Source: Clostridiales bacterium
GTDB lineage: Bacteria; Bacillota; Sulfobacillia; CADDZV01
Direction: 5' to 3'
Length of the DNA: 32,430 bases
Assembly (NCBI GenBank): GCA_902812875.1
Contig: CADDZV010000013.1
Location: 1 to 32,430, forward strand
Below are positions 1 to 7,954 of this stretch, piece by piece. Each line of letters starts with the position of its first letter. Within the stretch, counting starts at the first letter, position 1. Position numbers and translations under genes: made by a program. A model generated the notes under the pieces. The model was not told where the DNA came from. It did not search any database and was given only the letters and a program-made list of their open reading frames with translations.

Positions 1-737
1 GTCAGGCCCACCGGCTTGCGGTTGAGGTTCTGGTTTGAGAACGGGCCGTCATACGTAAGAGAAGGGTACTGCTGGACAGTCTTTTCGAGGGCATTCACGC
101 CGTCGACCACCGGCGACGACGGCGTGGTTGCCTGCGAACCCGGCAGCGGCAGGGAAGCCCACCGGAACGGGCGTGCCAAGGCCGTGCTTTGCAGTTTATG
201 CAGCTCGGCACTGATCGACGCGGCCTGCCCTTGCAGCCGCGTGAGCTGCTGCATCTGGGCACTGGTGGGCGCCTGGCCGCGGGCGGTCTGGCGGGCCAGC
301 GAATAAGCGTAGTCTCCGGCCTGTGTGAAGAACGTGGCCAGGTTGGTCAGGGCAGGCTGACCAAGCGGCAGCTGGCTGGTCGCGTCGGCTGCTGAGCTGG
401 CCAGGCGGTGGGCCTCTGCCAGGAGCAGGGTCATGTCCCCAAGGTCTCCCGAGGCGATGGATTTGCTCAGGGCGACATCCAGGTTTTCTGCACTGCCTAC
501 CAGGCTGGCGAACGAGTACTGCCGCTGGGCTTCCAAAAGACTGGCGATGCCCTTTTGCCGGAGATACTGGTTGTAGCCGAAAAGACCGAGGGCCAGTACT
601 GCCGAAAGGGCCACGGCCACTAGCAGCCGGAAACCAAGGCTCCGGCCGCTTGGTTCCGGCCCTTGCGGGTGGTCCACCCAGCCGGTTTCGCCTTGGAAGT
701 AACCTTCGCGTCCGGGTTGAGCATCATTATCTTGCAA
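1..737 (-). CDS. ypeB: Germination protein YpeB, N-terminal part (cut by window edge)
   Basis: Translating the minus strand from 737 gives an open frame that runs off the left edge (about 245 codons; the family is about 450 residues). After a short polar stretch there is one membrane segment (LLVAVALSAVLALGLFGYNQ), then a Gln/Ala/Leu-rich helical region and the YpeB-like motif YDGPFSNQ near the window edge. YpeB is the partner that SleB needs for stable assembly in the spore and for cortex lysis; the downstream position to sleB is the classic arrangement. The start is inferred to be TTG at 737: an AGGAGG lies 8 nt upstream, and the nearby ATGs are out of frame. This start overlaps the end of sleB by 11 nt, which suggests translational coupling. 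Identity is confident; the start is less so. The C-terminal PepSY-type repeats lie outside the window. Confidence 0.9.
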   Translation of the reverse strand, partial: MQDNDAQPGREGYFQGETGWVDHPQGPEPSGRSLGFRLLVAVALSAVLALGLFGYNQYLRQKGIASLLEAQRQYSFASLVGSAENLDVALSKSIASGDLGDMTLLLAEAHRLASSAADATSQLPLGQPALTNLATFFTQAGDYAYSLARQTARGQAPTSAQMQQLTRLQGQAASISAELHKLQSTALARPFRWASLPLPGSQATTPSSPVVDGVNALEKTVQQYPSLTYDGPFSNQNLNRKPVGL

Positions 738-1419
738 AGACGTGCCCTCCTATCTGGGTGATGATCGGTCGGTTCCAGATCCACGGGTTTACATTGGCGG
801 CGGGGTTCCAGAAATACACGGCGCCATAGGTGGGATCCCAGCCATTCAGAGCGTCGTAGACTGCCCGGTAGCAGTCCCTGCAGATGGGGCCCCAGATGAT
901 GCCGTTGGAAACCGACTCAAAGGCACCAGGCTGGAAGATCACCCCGGGAATGGTCTTCGGAAAACGCGGGTCGCGCAGGCGGTTGAGGATTACCGCGGCA
1001 ACGGCCACCTTGCCGACATACGGCTCCGAGCCGGCTTCCCCGGTTACCACCCTGGCCATGAGGGTGATGTCATCCGACTGGGTCACCGAAGAGGCCGGGG
1101 CAGCCGCCGGAGCCGGGGGAGGCGTCCAGAACCCGAGTGCACTCCAGGTGGCCGGGCCCACTACTCCGTCGGGGGTTAGTCCGTTGCGGCTTTGGAAAAA
1201 TATTACAGCCCGGTAGGTGTCTGCCCCAAAGACCCCGTCGATGGGACCGGGGTAGTAGCCCCACTGGTTCAGCCGCCATTGGAGGACGCGGACGTCGTAG
1301 CCCGTAGCGCCCCAGTACAAAGTGGGTCTCGTCTGGGCGACGCCTGGCACCGCTACCAAAGCCGCGGTGAGAATGATAGTGGTCACCAGGACCAGAAGGT
1401 GACGGCGATATGGATTCAT
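727..1419 (-). CDS. sleB: Spore cortex-lytic enzyme SleB
   Basis: SleB is a germination-specific lytic transglycosylase that cleaves muramic-delta-lactam-containing cortex peptidoglycan. The product has an N-terminal signal or membrane segment, a peptidoglycan-binding domain 1 repeat (from GATGYDVRVLQWRLNQWGYY to GVVGPATWSAL), a Pro/Ala linker and a C-terminal hydrolase_2/SleB domain (LMARVVTGEAGSEPYVGKVA, AAVILNR, SNGIIWGP). The glutamate in VTGEA is the family's expected catalytic residue. The frame is open upstream to 1464, but ATG at 1419 (MNPYRRHLL) is preferred: it follows a GAGGGGG sequence, precedes the signal segment directly, and fits a weak SigG-like element upstream. It is followed, with overlap, by ypeB. 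About 230 residues is normal once the extra N-terminal 15 codons are dropped. Confidence 0.93.
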   Translation of the reverse strand: MNPYRRHLLVLVTTIILTAALVAVPGVAQTRPTLYWGATGYDVRVLQWRLNQWGYYPGPIDGVFGADTYRAVIFFQSRNGLTPDGVVGPATWSALGFWTPPPAPAAAPASSVTQSDDITLMARVVTGEAGSEPYVGKVAVAAVILNRLRDPRFPKTIPGVIFQPGAFESVSNGIIWGPICRDCYRAVYDALNGWDPTYGAVYFWNPAANVNPWIWNRPIITQIGGHVFAR

Positions 1420-1458
1420 CGACGTTTGGTGCCCCCTCGGGTATATTTGTGGTTTGGC

Positions 1459-1488
1459 AGGCATGGCCCGGTGCGTTTCTTAGTATTC
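1459..1488 (-). promoter_or_regulatory. Weak SigG-like promoter candidate for sleB-ypeB
   Basis: On the minus strand GAATA (1488-1484) fits the forespore SigG -35 consensus GHATR. It is followed after 18 bp by CATGCCT (1465-1459), a partial match to CATNHTA. sleB is SigG-dependent in Bacillus subtilis. The -10 match is poor, so this is only a candidate. If used, transcription would start after the upstream alternative sleB start and so support the ATG at 1419. Confidence 0.25.
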
Positions 1489-1574
1489 ACTTGTGCGGAT
1501 AGGTTATGAGCCCGGAAGGATTCCCAGGCGAGCACCGCCAATTTTTCGGGCTCTGGATGCTTGGGGGGAGTAAG

Positions 1575-3182
1575 GTGCAAAAAGACCGACGGGTGGAGTT
1601 TTTGCGGGGGGCTTTCATACTGGCGATCGCCAGCTTCCTGAGCCGCCTCATCGGCGTTGCTTTCCGGATCGTCATTCCGCGGATTATCGGGACCTACGGT
1701 GTGGGGCTTTTTTCCCAGGCCTACGCCATCTACAACGTCTTCTTAAGTCTTTCCACGGTCGGGGTGCCGCTCGCGGTCTCCAAGATGATCGCCGACCGGG
1801 TGGCCAGGTCAGACATGCGGGGGGCTTCCCGGGTGATGCGGGCGGCCATGACCATCCTGGGAGCGAGCGGGCTAGTCTTCGCGGTCCTCTTGATCCTGGG
1901 GGCTGGCCCCCTTGCCCACCGCGTCTACCTCGATCCGAAGGCATATTGGCCCATTGTGGCCATTGCCCCGGCGATCTTTCTCGTGAGCATCGAGGCCGGT
2001 TTTCGCGGTTTTTACCAGGGCCTGCAACAGATGGCGCCGTCCGGTTACTCGCAACTTATCGAACAGCTCGTGCGCGTGGCCGCCATGTTCATGCTGGTGG
2101 CCCCTCTCGTCAAATACGGGGTGGAGTACGCGGCTGCCTGGGTGGCGTTTACGAGCGCGATCGGGGCGGTGGCTGGCATACTGTATCTTTTCTCGGTCTA
2201 CCTGCACGGCCGGCCTTTTCTCGTCGCCAAAAAGCCGGCCTCCGCGTTTCCCGTGGAGAGTCTCGGCAGCATCATGTGGCGGATTGTGGCTTTTACAATT
2301 CCGGTGTCAATATCTGCCATGATTTCGCCGCTCATGGGCCTTGTGGACGCCGCGTTGGTGCCGGGGCGGCTGCATGCGGCTGGGCTCGGGGTGAAACAGG
2401 CCACCGAGCTATACGGCATACTTTCCGGCATGGCCTTCCCGGTGGCAAACCTCCCCACCGTTCTGAGTGGCGCCCTGGCCGTGAGTCTCGTGCCAACCAT
2501 TTCCGAGGCGTGGGCGCTGGAGGACCGGCGGCTTGTGCAAAGCCGCGCCCTGGCGGGGATGCGGGTGGCCGGTATCATCAGCCTGCCGGCGGCTGTGGGG
2601 CTCATCGTGCTCGGACCGGAAATCTCGCACCTGCTATACGGAACCACGGCCGCGGGGGTGCCGTTGGCCGTCCTGGCGGCGGGGCTATTTTTCGTAGCGT
2701 TCCAGCAGATATCAAGCGGTGTGCTGCAGGGCAGCGGGCGCTCCGACCTGCCGGTGCGGAACATGTTCTTGGGGGCCCTGGTAAAGACCATCTTTACCTG
2801 GTTTTTGACGGGCATCAGCTGCCTTGGCATTGTGGGCGCGGCGCTGGCGAGTGACATCGGCTATTTTGTGAGTGCCGTGCTCAATGTCCGCACCATGGCG
2901 GCATTCACCGGTGCAGGGGTTGATTTCTTGGCCCTTTTGGGCAGTCCGGCTTTGGCGTCTTTGATCATGGCCGCCAGTGTTGAGGGTAGCTTGCGCCTTG
3001 GCCTGTACGTTACCCACCACACGAGCATCGCTACGCTCGGCGCCATCTTGGTGGGGCTTTTGGTGTACATCGTGTCCATGGCGGCCATGGGCGGACTTAC
3101 CCGCAACGACCTCGACATGGTGCCGGTGCTTGGCTCTACTTTGGCCCGCTGGCTTGCGCGGCTCGGGCTTCTAAAGAAATAA
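1575..3182 (+). CDS. SpoVB/YtgP-type polysaccharide-family flippase (MOP superfamily)
   Basis: This is an integral membrane protein of about 535 residues with roughly 14 hydrophobic segments. It opens with a typical polysaccharide-transporter start (FLRGAFILAIASFLSRLIGV, then GTYGVGLFSQAYAIYN and VGVPLAVSKMIADRV). Members are MATE-like flippases of the MurJ/SpoVB/YtgP group that move lipid-linked cell-wall or cortex precursors across the membrane. The motif spacing looks closer to YtgP than to SpoVB, and the exact substrate cannot be read from sequence. The frame is open from 1506, but GTG at 1575 (VQKDRRVEF) is preferred because a GGGGGGAG sequence ends 4 nt before it and the extra residues do not resemble the family. 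The gene is divergent from sleB and converges on the patatin gene with only 23 bp between stops. Confidence 0.85.
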   Translation: MQKDRRVEFLRGAFILAIASFLSRLIGVAFRIVIPRIIGTYGVGLFSQAYAIYNVFLSLSTVGVPLAVSKMIADRVARSDMRGASRVMRAAMTILGASGLVFAVLLILGAGPLAHRVYLDPKAYWPIVAIAPAIFLVSIEAGFRGFYQGLQQMAPSGYSQLIEQLVRVAAMFMLVAPLVKYGVEYAAAWVAFTSAIGAVAGILYLFSVYLHGRPFLVAKKPASAFPVESLGSIMWRIVAFTIPVSISAMISPLMGLVDAALVPGRLHAAGLGVKQATELYGILSGMAFPVANLPTVLSGALAVSLVPTISEAWALEDRRLVQSRALAGMRVAGIISLPAAVGLIVLGPEISHLLYGTTAAGVPLAVLAAGLFFVAFQQISSGVLQGSGRSDLPVRNMFLGALVKTIFTWFLTGISCLGIVGAALASDIGYFVSAVLNVRTMAAFTGAGVDFLALLGSPALASLIMAASVEGSLRLGLYVTHHTSIATLGAILVGLLVYIVSMAAMGGLTRNDLDMVPVLGSTLARWLARLGLLKK

Positions 3183-3205
3183 AGGGTGTTGAAGGACGTG
3201 CGGTT

Positions 3206-3979
3206 TTATCGATCTTCCAGAAGCCGCAAAAGCGAGGGGAGGATTTCACGCGTCCTGGCTTCCCCGGCGCTGATCAGCCGGTCGATGTAACGGAAATCAA
3301 AGGTGCCGACGTGGCTGAAACCTGGCCGCAGCACCACGTCGGCCTGGGACAGCGACTTCTGGTTGATGGCGTCGCTCATCACATCGTAGGCCCGGAACAA
3401 CATGTCCCTGGCCGACCGCAGCTGGCCGGGATCGGCGGGCCCGTGGGCCCCGAGGTCGACGGCCAAAACGACGTCTGCCCCCATGCTCTTGACCACGTCG
3501 GCCGGGACGCTGTCGAGCACGCCGCCGTCCACCAGCACCATGTTGCCCTGGCGGACGGGAGTGAACACACCCGGAATGGAAATGGTGGCGCGGAGCGCCG
3601 GCACCACCGGCCCCGACTTGAGCACCACAAGCCTCCCTTCCACGAGATCTACGGCCGTGAGCGCCAGCGGCACCGGCAGATCTTCGAAATGGCGGTCGTG
3701 GAAAATGGTATGGAAAAGTCCGAGAAAGCGGCGGCCGCTGATCAAGCCGCCCGGGGACACCGTAAGGTCAAGCAGGCGCGCCCACGGCAGACTGCGGGCC
3801 AGTTTTTCCACCCACACCCAGTCGAGTCCGGCCGCGTACATGGCTCCGACCAGCCCCCCGGCGCTGGTGCCGGCCACCAGCGTTGGCCCCAGACCGGCCT
3901 CGAGGAGCACCTTGAGCACGCCGACATGAGCAAAACCGCGGGCGCCACCGCCTCCAAGAGCAATACCAAATCGTTTCAT
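3206..3979 (-). CDS. Patatin-like phospholipase (RssA/YlbK type)
   Basis: A 257-residue soluble protein with all core patatin signatures: the oxyanion-hole glycine loop GGGGARGFAHVGVL near residues 9-22, the nucleophile elbow GTSAG (Ser39) and the catalytic-dyad Asp in VDGGVLDSVP (Asp151). Such proteins hydrolyse acyl esters of phospholipids with a Ser/Asp dyad; the short RssA-like bacterial members are mostly of unknown physiological substrate. The length is normal and no signal peptide is seen, so it is probably cytoplasmic or peripheral to the membrane. The ATG at 3979 has no close Shine-Dalgarno: an AAGGAGGGA lies about 21 nt upstream, which is too far to be convincing, and no in-frame start lies between. 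The start region abuts that of the divergent DUF2088 gene. Confidence 0.88.
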   Translation of the reverse strand: MKRFGIALGGGGARGFAHVGVLKVLLEAGLGPTLVAGTSAGGLVGAMYAAGLDWVWVEKLARSLPWARLLDLTVSPGGLISGRRFLGLFHTIFHDRHFEDLPVPLALTAVDLVEGRLVVLKSGPVVPALRATISIPGVFTPVRQGNMVLVDGGVLDSVPADVVKSMGADVVLAVDLGAHGPADPGQLRSARDMLFRAYDVMSDAINQKSLSQADVVLRPGFSHVGTFDFRYIDRLISAGEARTREILPSLLRLLEDR

Positions 3980-3981
3980 GG

Positions 3982-5319
3982 ATGGGGGGTTACGCTTTGT
4001 CCCTCCTTACGGGAGATGCCGCTTTTAACGATACGGGCGATTTTGAGGACGTTCTCGCCGGAGTGAAATTTCCGGACCTTGCGGTCGCACGGCTTCACCT
4101 GCCACATGCCCCCGCACTCGACCTGCACAGGGCCGTGCCGGCCGCGGTGCGGTATCTGGTAGAAAATGCCCGGTTGCCCGCCGGTACCCGGGTGGCTGTG
4201 ACCGCCGGCAGCCGGGGAATTACCAACATCAGTATTATACTGCGGCTCGCAGTGGGCACTTTGCGGGAGGCGGGGCTGGAGCCTTTTGTCGTGGCAGCGA
4301 TGGGAAGCCATGGCGGCGGCACCCCGGAGGGTCAAACTGCCGTCTTGGGGGGGCTTGGCATCACTCCCGCGGCCGTGGGGGCACCGGTGCACGTGACGTC
4401 CGAGGCCGTGCCGCTGGGGGTGACGCCGGCGGGCCTGCCCGTTTTTTGCGACCGCGCGGCGGCCGAGGCCGGCGCCGTGCTGGTAATAAACCGAGTCAAG
4501 CCGCACACCGCCTTTCGCGGGACGATCGGAAGCGGGCTTTGCAAGATGCTGGCAGTGGGCCTCGGGAAAAAAGAAGGCGCCGCGGTGGTGCACTCTTTTG
4601 GCCCGGCGGGCATGGAAAATGCTATCGCCGAGATCGCCCGCTTCATGCTCGCCGGCCTGCCGGTGATCGGGGTGCTCGCCATCGTGGAAGATGGCTACGG
4701 CCGGACCGCGCGGATCGAGGCCCTGCCGCCCGGGGACTGGCCTGCGGCGGAAGCGGCGCTGTACCAGGAGGCAGTGGCCCTGTTGCCGCACCTGCCTTTT
4801 CACGACGTTGATGTGCTCATTGTGGATACGATTGGCAAAAACATAAGCGGCACCGGCATGGACACCAACGTCACGGGACGGTGGTCCGGGCAAGAGCCCA
4901 GGCCTGGCGACCTGCAGGCCCGCCGGGTGGTGGCCCTGCGTCTTCATCCGGCCTCGCACGGCAACGCCAACGGGGTGGGGCTCGCGGACATCGTCACGAA
5001 AGCGTTGGCGGAGGCGATGGATTTCCGGGCGACGTACTTGAATGCCCTTACCACCACCCTGATCGAGCGGGTGAAGCTGCCGATGGTCATGCCAACCGAG
5101 AAGCTAGCCATCGCCGCCGCTCTCAAAACCTGCGGGAGTCATGGTGACGATCTGCGGGTAGTCCGCATCAAAAACACCCGCGAGATCGAACTGGTGGCGG
5201 TATCGAAACCCGTTCTGGCAGTACTTTTGGCCGAAAAGGCGGGCGAAGAACTCCTTCCGGCCACCCCGCCGGTATTTACAGACCAGGGCGAGCTCGTGGA
5301 TCCGATCGAAGGATGGTAG
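3982..5319 (+). CDS. LarA-like (DUF2088) lactate racemase-domain protein
   Basis: A 445-residue soluble protein resembling the N-terminal DUF2088 and C-terminal domains of nickel-pincer lactate racemase LarA. Visible landmarks are VAVTAGSRGI (about residues 71-80), AMGSHGGGTPEGQ (106-118), the INRVKPHTAFRG block and the GNANGVGLADIVTKAL block. LarA racemises lactate with a nickel pincer nucleotide cofactor made by LarB, LarC and LarE. None of those genes is in this window, so lactate racemisation is not established and a different 2-hydroxyacid-type substrate is possible. The start is uncertain: ATG 3982 lacks a Shine-Dalgarno, TTG 3997 has GGGGGG 7-8 nt upstream, and GTG 4063 sits just before the conserved region. 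The gene is divergent from the patatin gene and convergent with the CAP-domain gene. Confidence 0.75.
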   Translation: MGGYALSLLTGDAAFNDTGDFEDVLAGVKFPDLAVARLHLPHAPALDLHRAVPAAVRYLVENARLPAGTRVAVTAGSRGITNISIILRLAVGTLREAGLEPFVVAAMGSHGGGTPEGQTAVLGGLGITPAAVGAPVHVTSEAVPLGVTPAGLPVFCDRAAAEAGAVLVINRVKPHTAFRGTIGSGLCKMLAVGLGKKEGAAVVHSFGPAGMENAIAEIARFMLAGLPVIGVLAIVEDGYGRTARIEALPPGDWPAAEAALYQEAVALLPHLPFHDVDVLIVDTIGKNISGTGMDTNVTGRWSGQEPRPGDLQARRVVALRLHPASHGNANGVGLADIVTKALAEAMDFRATYLNALTTTLIERVKLPMVMPTEKLAIAAALKTCGSHGDDLRVVRIKNTREIELVAVSKPVLAVLLAEKAGEELLPATPPVFTDQGELVDPIEGW

Positions 5320-5357
5320 GCCAGTAGCTTTGGCCGCGGACTGCGGTGTCGGCCGCG

Positions 5358-6929
5358 TTATTGGGTGGTGACCACCACGGTCCGGCGGGATTGGTCCCAG
5401 TCCACCCGTGCCCCCAAAGACTCCGCCACAAACCGCACCGGCACATACGTGTGGTCAACCACCAGTACGGGCGGCACATCAAGATAGGCCGGTTTGCCGT
5501 CCACGGTGGCGGCCAGGCTGTCCACCACCACGCTCACCTGTCGGTCACCGCGCTGGAAGTATACCCGGCGGCTGGGGCCGATCCACTGCACGTCTGCCTG
5601 CAGACCTTCGGCCACCGCCCGCAGGGGCACGAGCATACGTCCCGCGATCTGGTAGAGAGGAGCATTGACCACCTGGCCGTTTACGACGAGAGTCACCGGT
5701 GCCGGCAAAGGCGGCTTTGCCCCGGAAAGCGTGATGGCGTCTTCCCACGTAAACGCCTGCCAGTCCGGTGTCACCACGAGCAGGTCATACTGCGGGCCGA
5801 TGGCCTCTGGCGATACCTGGTAGGTGACGGAACCCGCGCTGGCACTCACTGGGGTGGCGGGGGCTCCCCCCAGGTACAGGCGATCAAAGGTTCCGAGTCC
5901 GCTGCCGAAGACCGTGACGCTCCGGATTCCGCCGCCGGACGTTATCCAGCGTATGGACTGGACCCGTGGCACCGGGTATGAGCTTGTGCGGAACGACCAT
6001 TCCGCCGACCACGGTATCGGCGTGGCGTTTTCCTGCAGGAGGGCCTGCATCCTCACTGTATACACGTGGTCGCGCGAAAGTGGGTGCGTGGGGATGACGG
6101 CGATGGCACTCCACAGATAAGAATCGGTGTCCGGTGTAAGCACGGCCACATCCACTGCCGACCCGTCCTGGTCGTATAGGGCCGTCTTCACCTGGCTTAT
6201 GCTGGCGACTGGCAGATGGCCGAATTGCACCGTGATGGGATAACCAACCGGTGCCTTGAGACCGGGGAAGTTTCTCAGCGGGTTTGGTATCTCGTTGCTG
6301 TCAAAGTCCACTGGGACGTTGTTTTCCCCGGGGTAGGGATAGACGACTGGAGTGCTGATGCTGCTATGGTCATTGCCGCCAAGATCCATCGTGTTTACCC
6401 ATGTGCTGCCGCTCTGGGCATACCCGTACCCAACCTTCGTGAGCCTGGGATCCAGAAGGGCGAGCCGGTGATAAACCGAATCCCGCCAGCCCGCCACCGC
6501 CTGTTCCGCGGTGGGAACAAAATGCATGACTTCGGCGACCTCATCGCCTGAGAAACCAAAATGCAAAGCCCGGTCCAGCGGCGTGGCGCCGGTAAAGCCT
6601 TTCGTACCAGGCACTTCCGTGTGGGCGCCCAACCCGGCCACGGTGCTGTCATCGGCGTGGGCCACATAGTAGAGGGAGTGGGCTTTTGCCGCACTGGTCA
6701 GGGACGGGTCCATGGCGGCTGCCGGCAGTCCGGCCGCTGTCCGCAGCCGGTTGAGCGCCAGCAAGGCCGCCGCCTGCTCGGGGTCGTACGAAACTTGGGT
6801 CTCTGCTGTGCTGGCGGTTTGTGCGGTCGCTGTGGTCGGCGCGGTCTTGGCAGCCGCCGCCGTCGCGAAGAACAAAAGAATGCTGGCGGCCACAACCATG
6901 TTACGGACGACTTTCGCTTTTGGCTTCAT
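5358..6929 (-). CDS. Exported CAP-domain protein with TIG-like and copper-amine-oxidase-N (stalk) domains
   Basis: Read from ATG 6929 the product has 523 residues. In order: a signal peptide (MKPKAKVVRN, hydrophobic core, ATAAAA); a Thr/Ala linker; a CAP/SCP domain at about 50-186 with landmarks AAKAHSLYYV, GAHTEV, GDEVAEVMH and SVYHRLALLDP, giving the expected His/Glu site; an Ig-like region; a TIG/IPT-like domain around 315-410; and a C-terminal Cu_amine_oxidN1 'stalk' domain (IAGRMLVPLRAVAEGL ... YVPVRFVAESLGARVDWD). Despite the name, the last domain is not an enzyme; in Firmicutes it is common on secreted wall-associated proteins. The function is unknown. The frame extends to 6971, overlapping the ytaF tail spacer, but ATG 6929 gives a clean signal peptide. 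It lies 45 bp after ytaF on the same strand, so probably one transcript. Confidence 0.85.
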   Translation of the reverse strand: MKPKAKVVRNMVVAASILLFFATAAAAKTAPTTATAQTASTAETQVSYDPEQAAALLALNRLRTAAGLPAAAMDPSLTSAAKAHSLYYVAHADDSTVAGLGAHTEVPGTKGFTGATPLDRALHFGFSGDEVAEVMHFVPTAEQAVAGWRDSVYHRLALLDPRLTKVGYGYAQSGSTWVNTMDLGGNDHSSISTPVVYPYPGENNVPVDFDSNEIPNPLRNFPGLKAPVGYPITVQFGHLPVASISQVKTALYDQDGSAVDVAVLTPDTDSYLWSAIAVIPTHPLSRDHVYTVRMQALLQENATPIPWSAEWSFRTSSYPVPRVQSIRWITSGGGIRSVTVFGSGLGTFDRLYLGGAPATPVSASAGSVTYQVSPEAIGPQYDLLVVTPDWQAFTWEDAITLSGAKPPLPAPVTLVVNGQVVNAPLYQIAGRMLVPLRAVAEGLQADVQWIGPSRRVYFQRGDRQVSVVVDSLAATVDGKPAYLDVPPVLVVDHTYVPVRFVAESLGARVDWDQSRRTVVVTTQ

Positions 6930-6974
6930 GACGATAACATAGCACATCCTGCCCAGCAAAAAGACGCCCAAATT

Positions 6975-7577
6975 TCACCGCAGCCGGACAAGCCCGACGA
7001 TAATCAAGAGCGTTCCCGGCAGCCAGCGGATGACTGCCCCGGGCAGCCTGGCCGGGCCCTGTCCGGCTGCCATCCCGGCCTTGAAAAACAGGGCCCCGAA
7101 TGTGCCCGTGAGGGTGGGGAGGAGCCAGAGCGGCAGCCCGGCGAGTCCCGCCCCGAGCCCCGCCGCGGTCGCGTCCATCGCCAGGGAGACTCCCAAAAGG
7201 ACTGCCTCCCAGAGGCTTATGGTTCCCGAGCCGTCCAGATCCGCATTTTCGGGATGCCGGATCACGGTCACGGTGTTTTCCCATCCATTCGGGAGCGGCT
7301 TTTGGTCGCTGCTGCCTCGCGGTTTTTCCTGCAGCCGCCATGTGCCCAGGATGATCATGATGGCGGCTCCCGTCCACTTGGACCAGGCCGGGTGCAGGAA
7401 GGTGCCGAGATAAAGGCCGCCAACCATGGTTCCCAACAGCATGAGCCAGGACGTCACGCCGGTGATGACAAGTGCAATGGCCGGTACCCGGATGCCACGG
7501 GCACCATAAGCAAACCCTACTACCAGGCTGTCGACACTCAGAGCAGTGGCCAAACCAATCACGGTGAGTACATGCAT
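6975..7577 (-). CDS. ytaF: Sporulation membrane protein YtaF (MntP-like family)
   Basis: A 200-residue membrane protein with about six hydrophobic segments in the two-part arrangement of the MntP/YtaF family (LATALSVDSLVVGFAYGARG at the N-terminus; LLGVSLAMDATAAGLGAGLA in the second half). Between the halves is a soluble loop with an EF-hand-like acidic motif, DLDGSGTISLWEA, as is usual in YtaF. MntP members export manganese; YtaF is linked to sporulation, but its substrate is not established. The frame is open to 7766, but ATG 7577 (MHVLTVIGL) is preferred: a GGGGGG sequence lies 8 nt before it and it begins at the first membrane helix. The gene is divergent from the SASP gene across a 146-bp gap. 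Confidence 0.88.
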   Translation of the reverse strand: MHVLTVIGLATALSVDSLVVGFAYGARGIRVPAIALVITGVTSWLMLLGTMVGGLYLGTFLHPAWSKWTGAAIMIILGTWRLQEKPRGSSDQKPLPNGWENTVTVIRHPENADLDGSGTISLWEAVLLGVSLAMDATAAGLGAGLAGLPLWLLPTLTGTFGALFFKAGMAAGQGPARLPGAVIRWLPGTLLIIVGLVRLR

Positions 7578-7690
7578 CCGGTCTGCCCCCCATGAAGCCA
7601 CACTATGGGAGCAGCCCGCGATTGGTGTTGGCAAATTCACCTTGGCAATTGAAACCAGTGTGAGTTTGCAAAAGTGAGAAACACTAGTTA

Positions 7691-7708
7691 TGTCGCTTCG
7701 CCGCGACA
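7691..7708 (+). promoter_or_regulatory. Small hairpin abutting the SASP ribosome-binding site
   Basis: TGTCGC (7691-7696) and GCGACA (7703-7708) form a perfect 6-bp stem with a 6-nt loop. The stem ends where the strong AAGGAGGGA Shine-Dalgarno (7708-7716) begins. It could influence translation or mRNA stability of the SASP message. This is a structural observation only. Confidence 0.35.
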
Positions 7709-7723
7709 AGGAGGGATGGCCCC

Positions 7724-7891
7724 ATGGCCAAGTTGATGTCAGACGAGACCAAGCTCCAGCTGGCAAGGGAGCTTGGTGTAGAGCACATCGTTCGCCGTGA
7801 GGGCTGGGGCGGCGTATCGTCCCGGAACTGCGGCAACCTGGTCAGGTTGGCGATCCAGAAGGCCGAACAGGCGATGGCCCAAAAGCGGTAG
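7724..7891 (+). CDS. Alpha/beta-type small acid-soluble spore protein (SspF-like, divergent)
   Basis: A 55-codon gene with a perfect AAGGAGGGA Shine-Dalgarno 7 nt before ATG 7724; the ATG at 7716 stops after six codons. The protein has the SASP layout: LARELGVEHIV, then EGWGGVSSRNCGNLVRLAI, then QKAEQAM. The first block resembles the GPR protease cleavage region and the second is the conserved DNA-binding block. It is closest in feel to the shorter clostridial SspF-like variants rather than to major SspA/SspB. SASPs coat and protect spore DNA in the forespore and are degraded at germination. No clear SigG promoter was found upstream. It is followed directly by an intrinsic terminator and is transcribed toward spo0A. 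Confidence 0.9.
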   Translation: MAKLMSDETKLQLARELGVEHIVRREGWGGVSSRNCGNLVRLAIQKAEQAMAQKR

Positions 7892-7900
7892 CGACAGACC

Positions 7901-7940
7901 CAGGGCGGCTTTGCCAAAGCCGCCCTGGCGTTTTTGTTTT
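7901..7940 (+). terminator. Intrinsic terminator after the SASP gene
   Basis: CAGGGCGGCTTT and AAAGCCGCCCTG form a perfect 12-bp stem with a 3-nt loop, followed by GCG and a T-rich run TTTTTGTTTT. It sits 9 bp after the SASP stop and ends 14 bp before the spo0A stop codon on the other strand. Confidence 0.92.
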
Positions 7941-7954
7941 GTGGTCCAGTTTTG

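Noticed and set aside
7600-7690. SigG promoter for the SASP gene
   Set aside because: Expected from biology, but no GHATR/CATNHTA pair with 17-18 bp spacing was found upstream.
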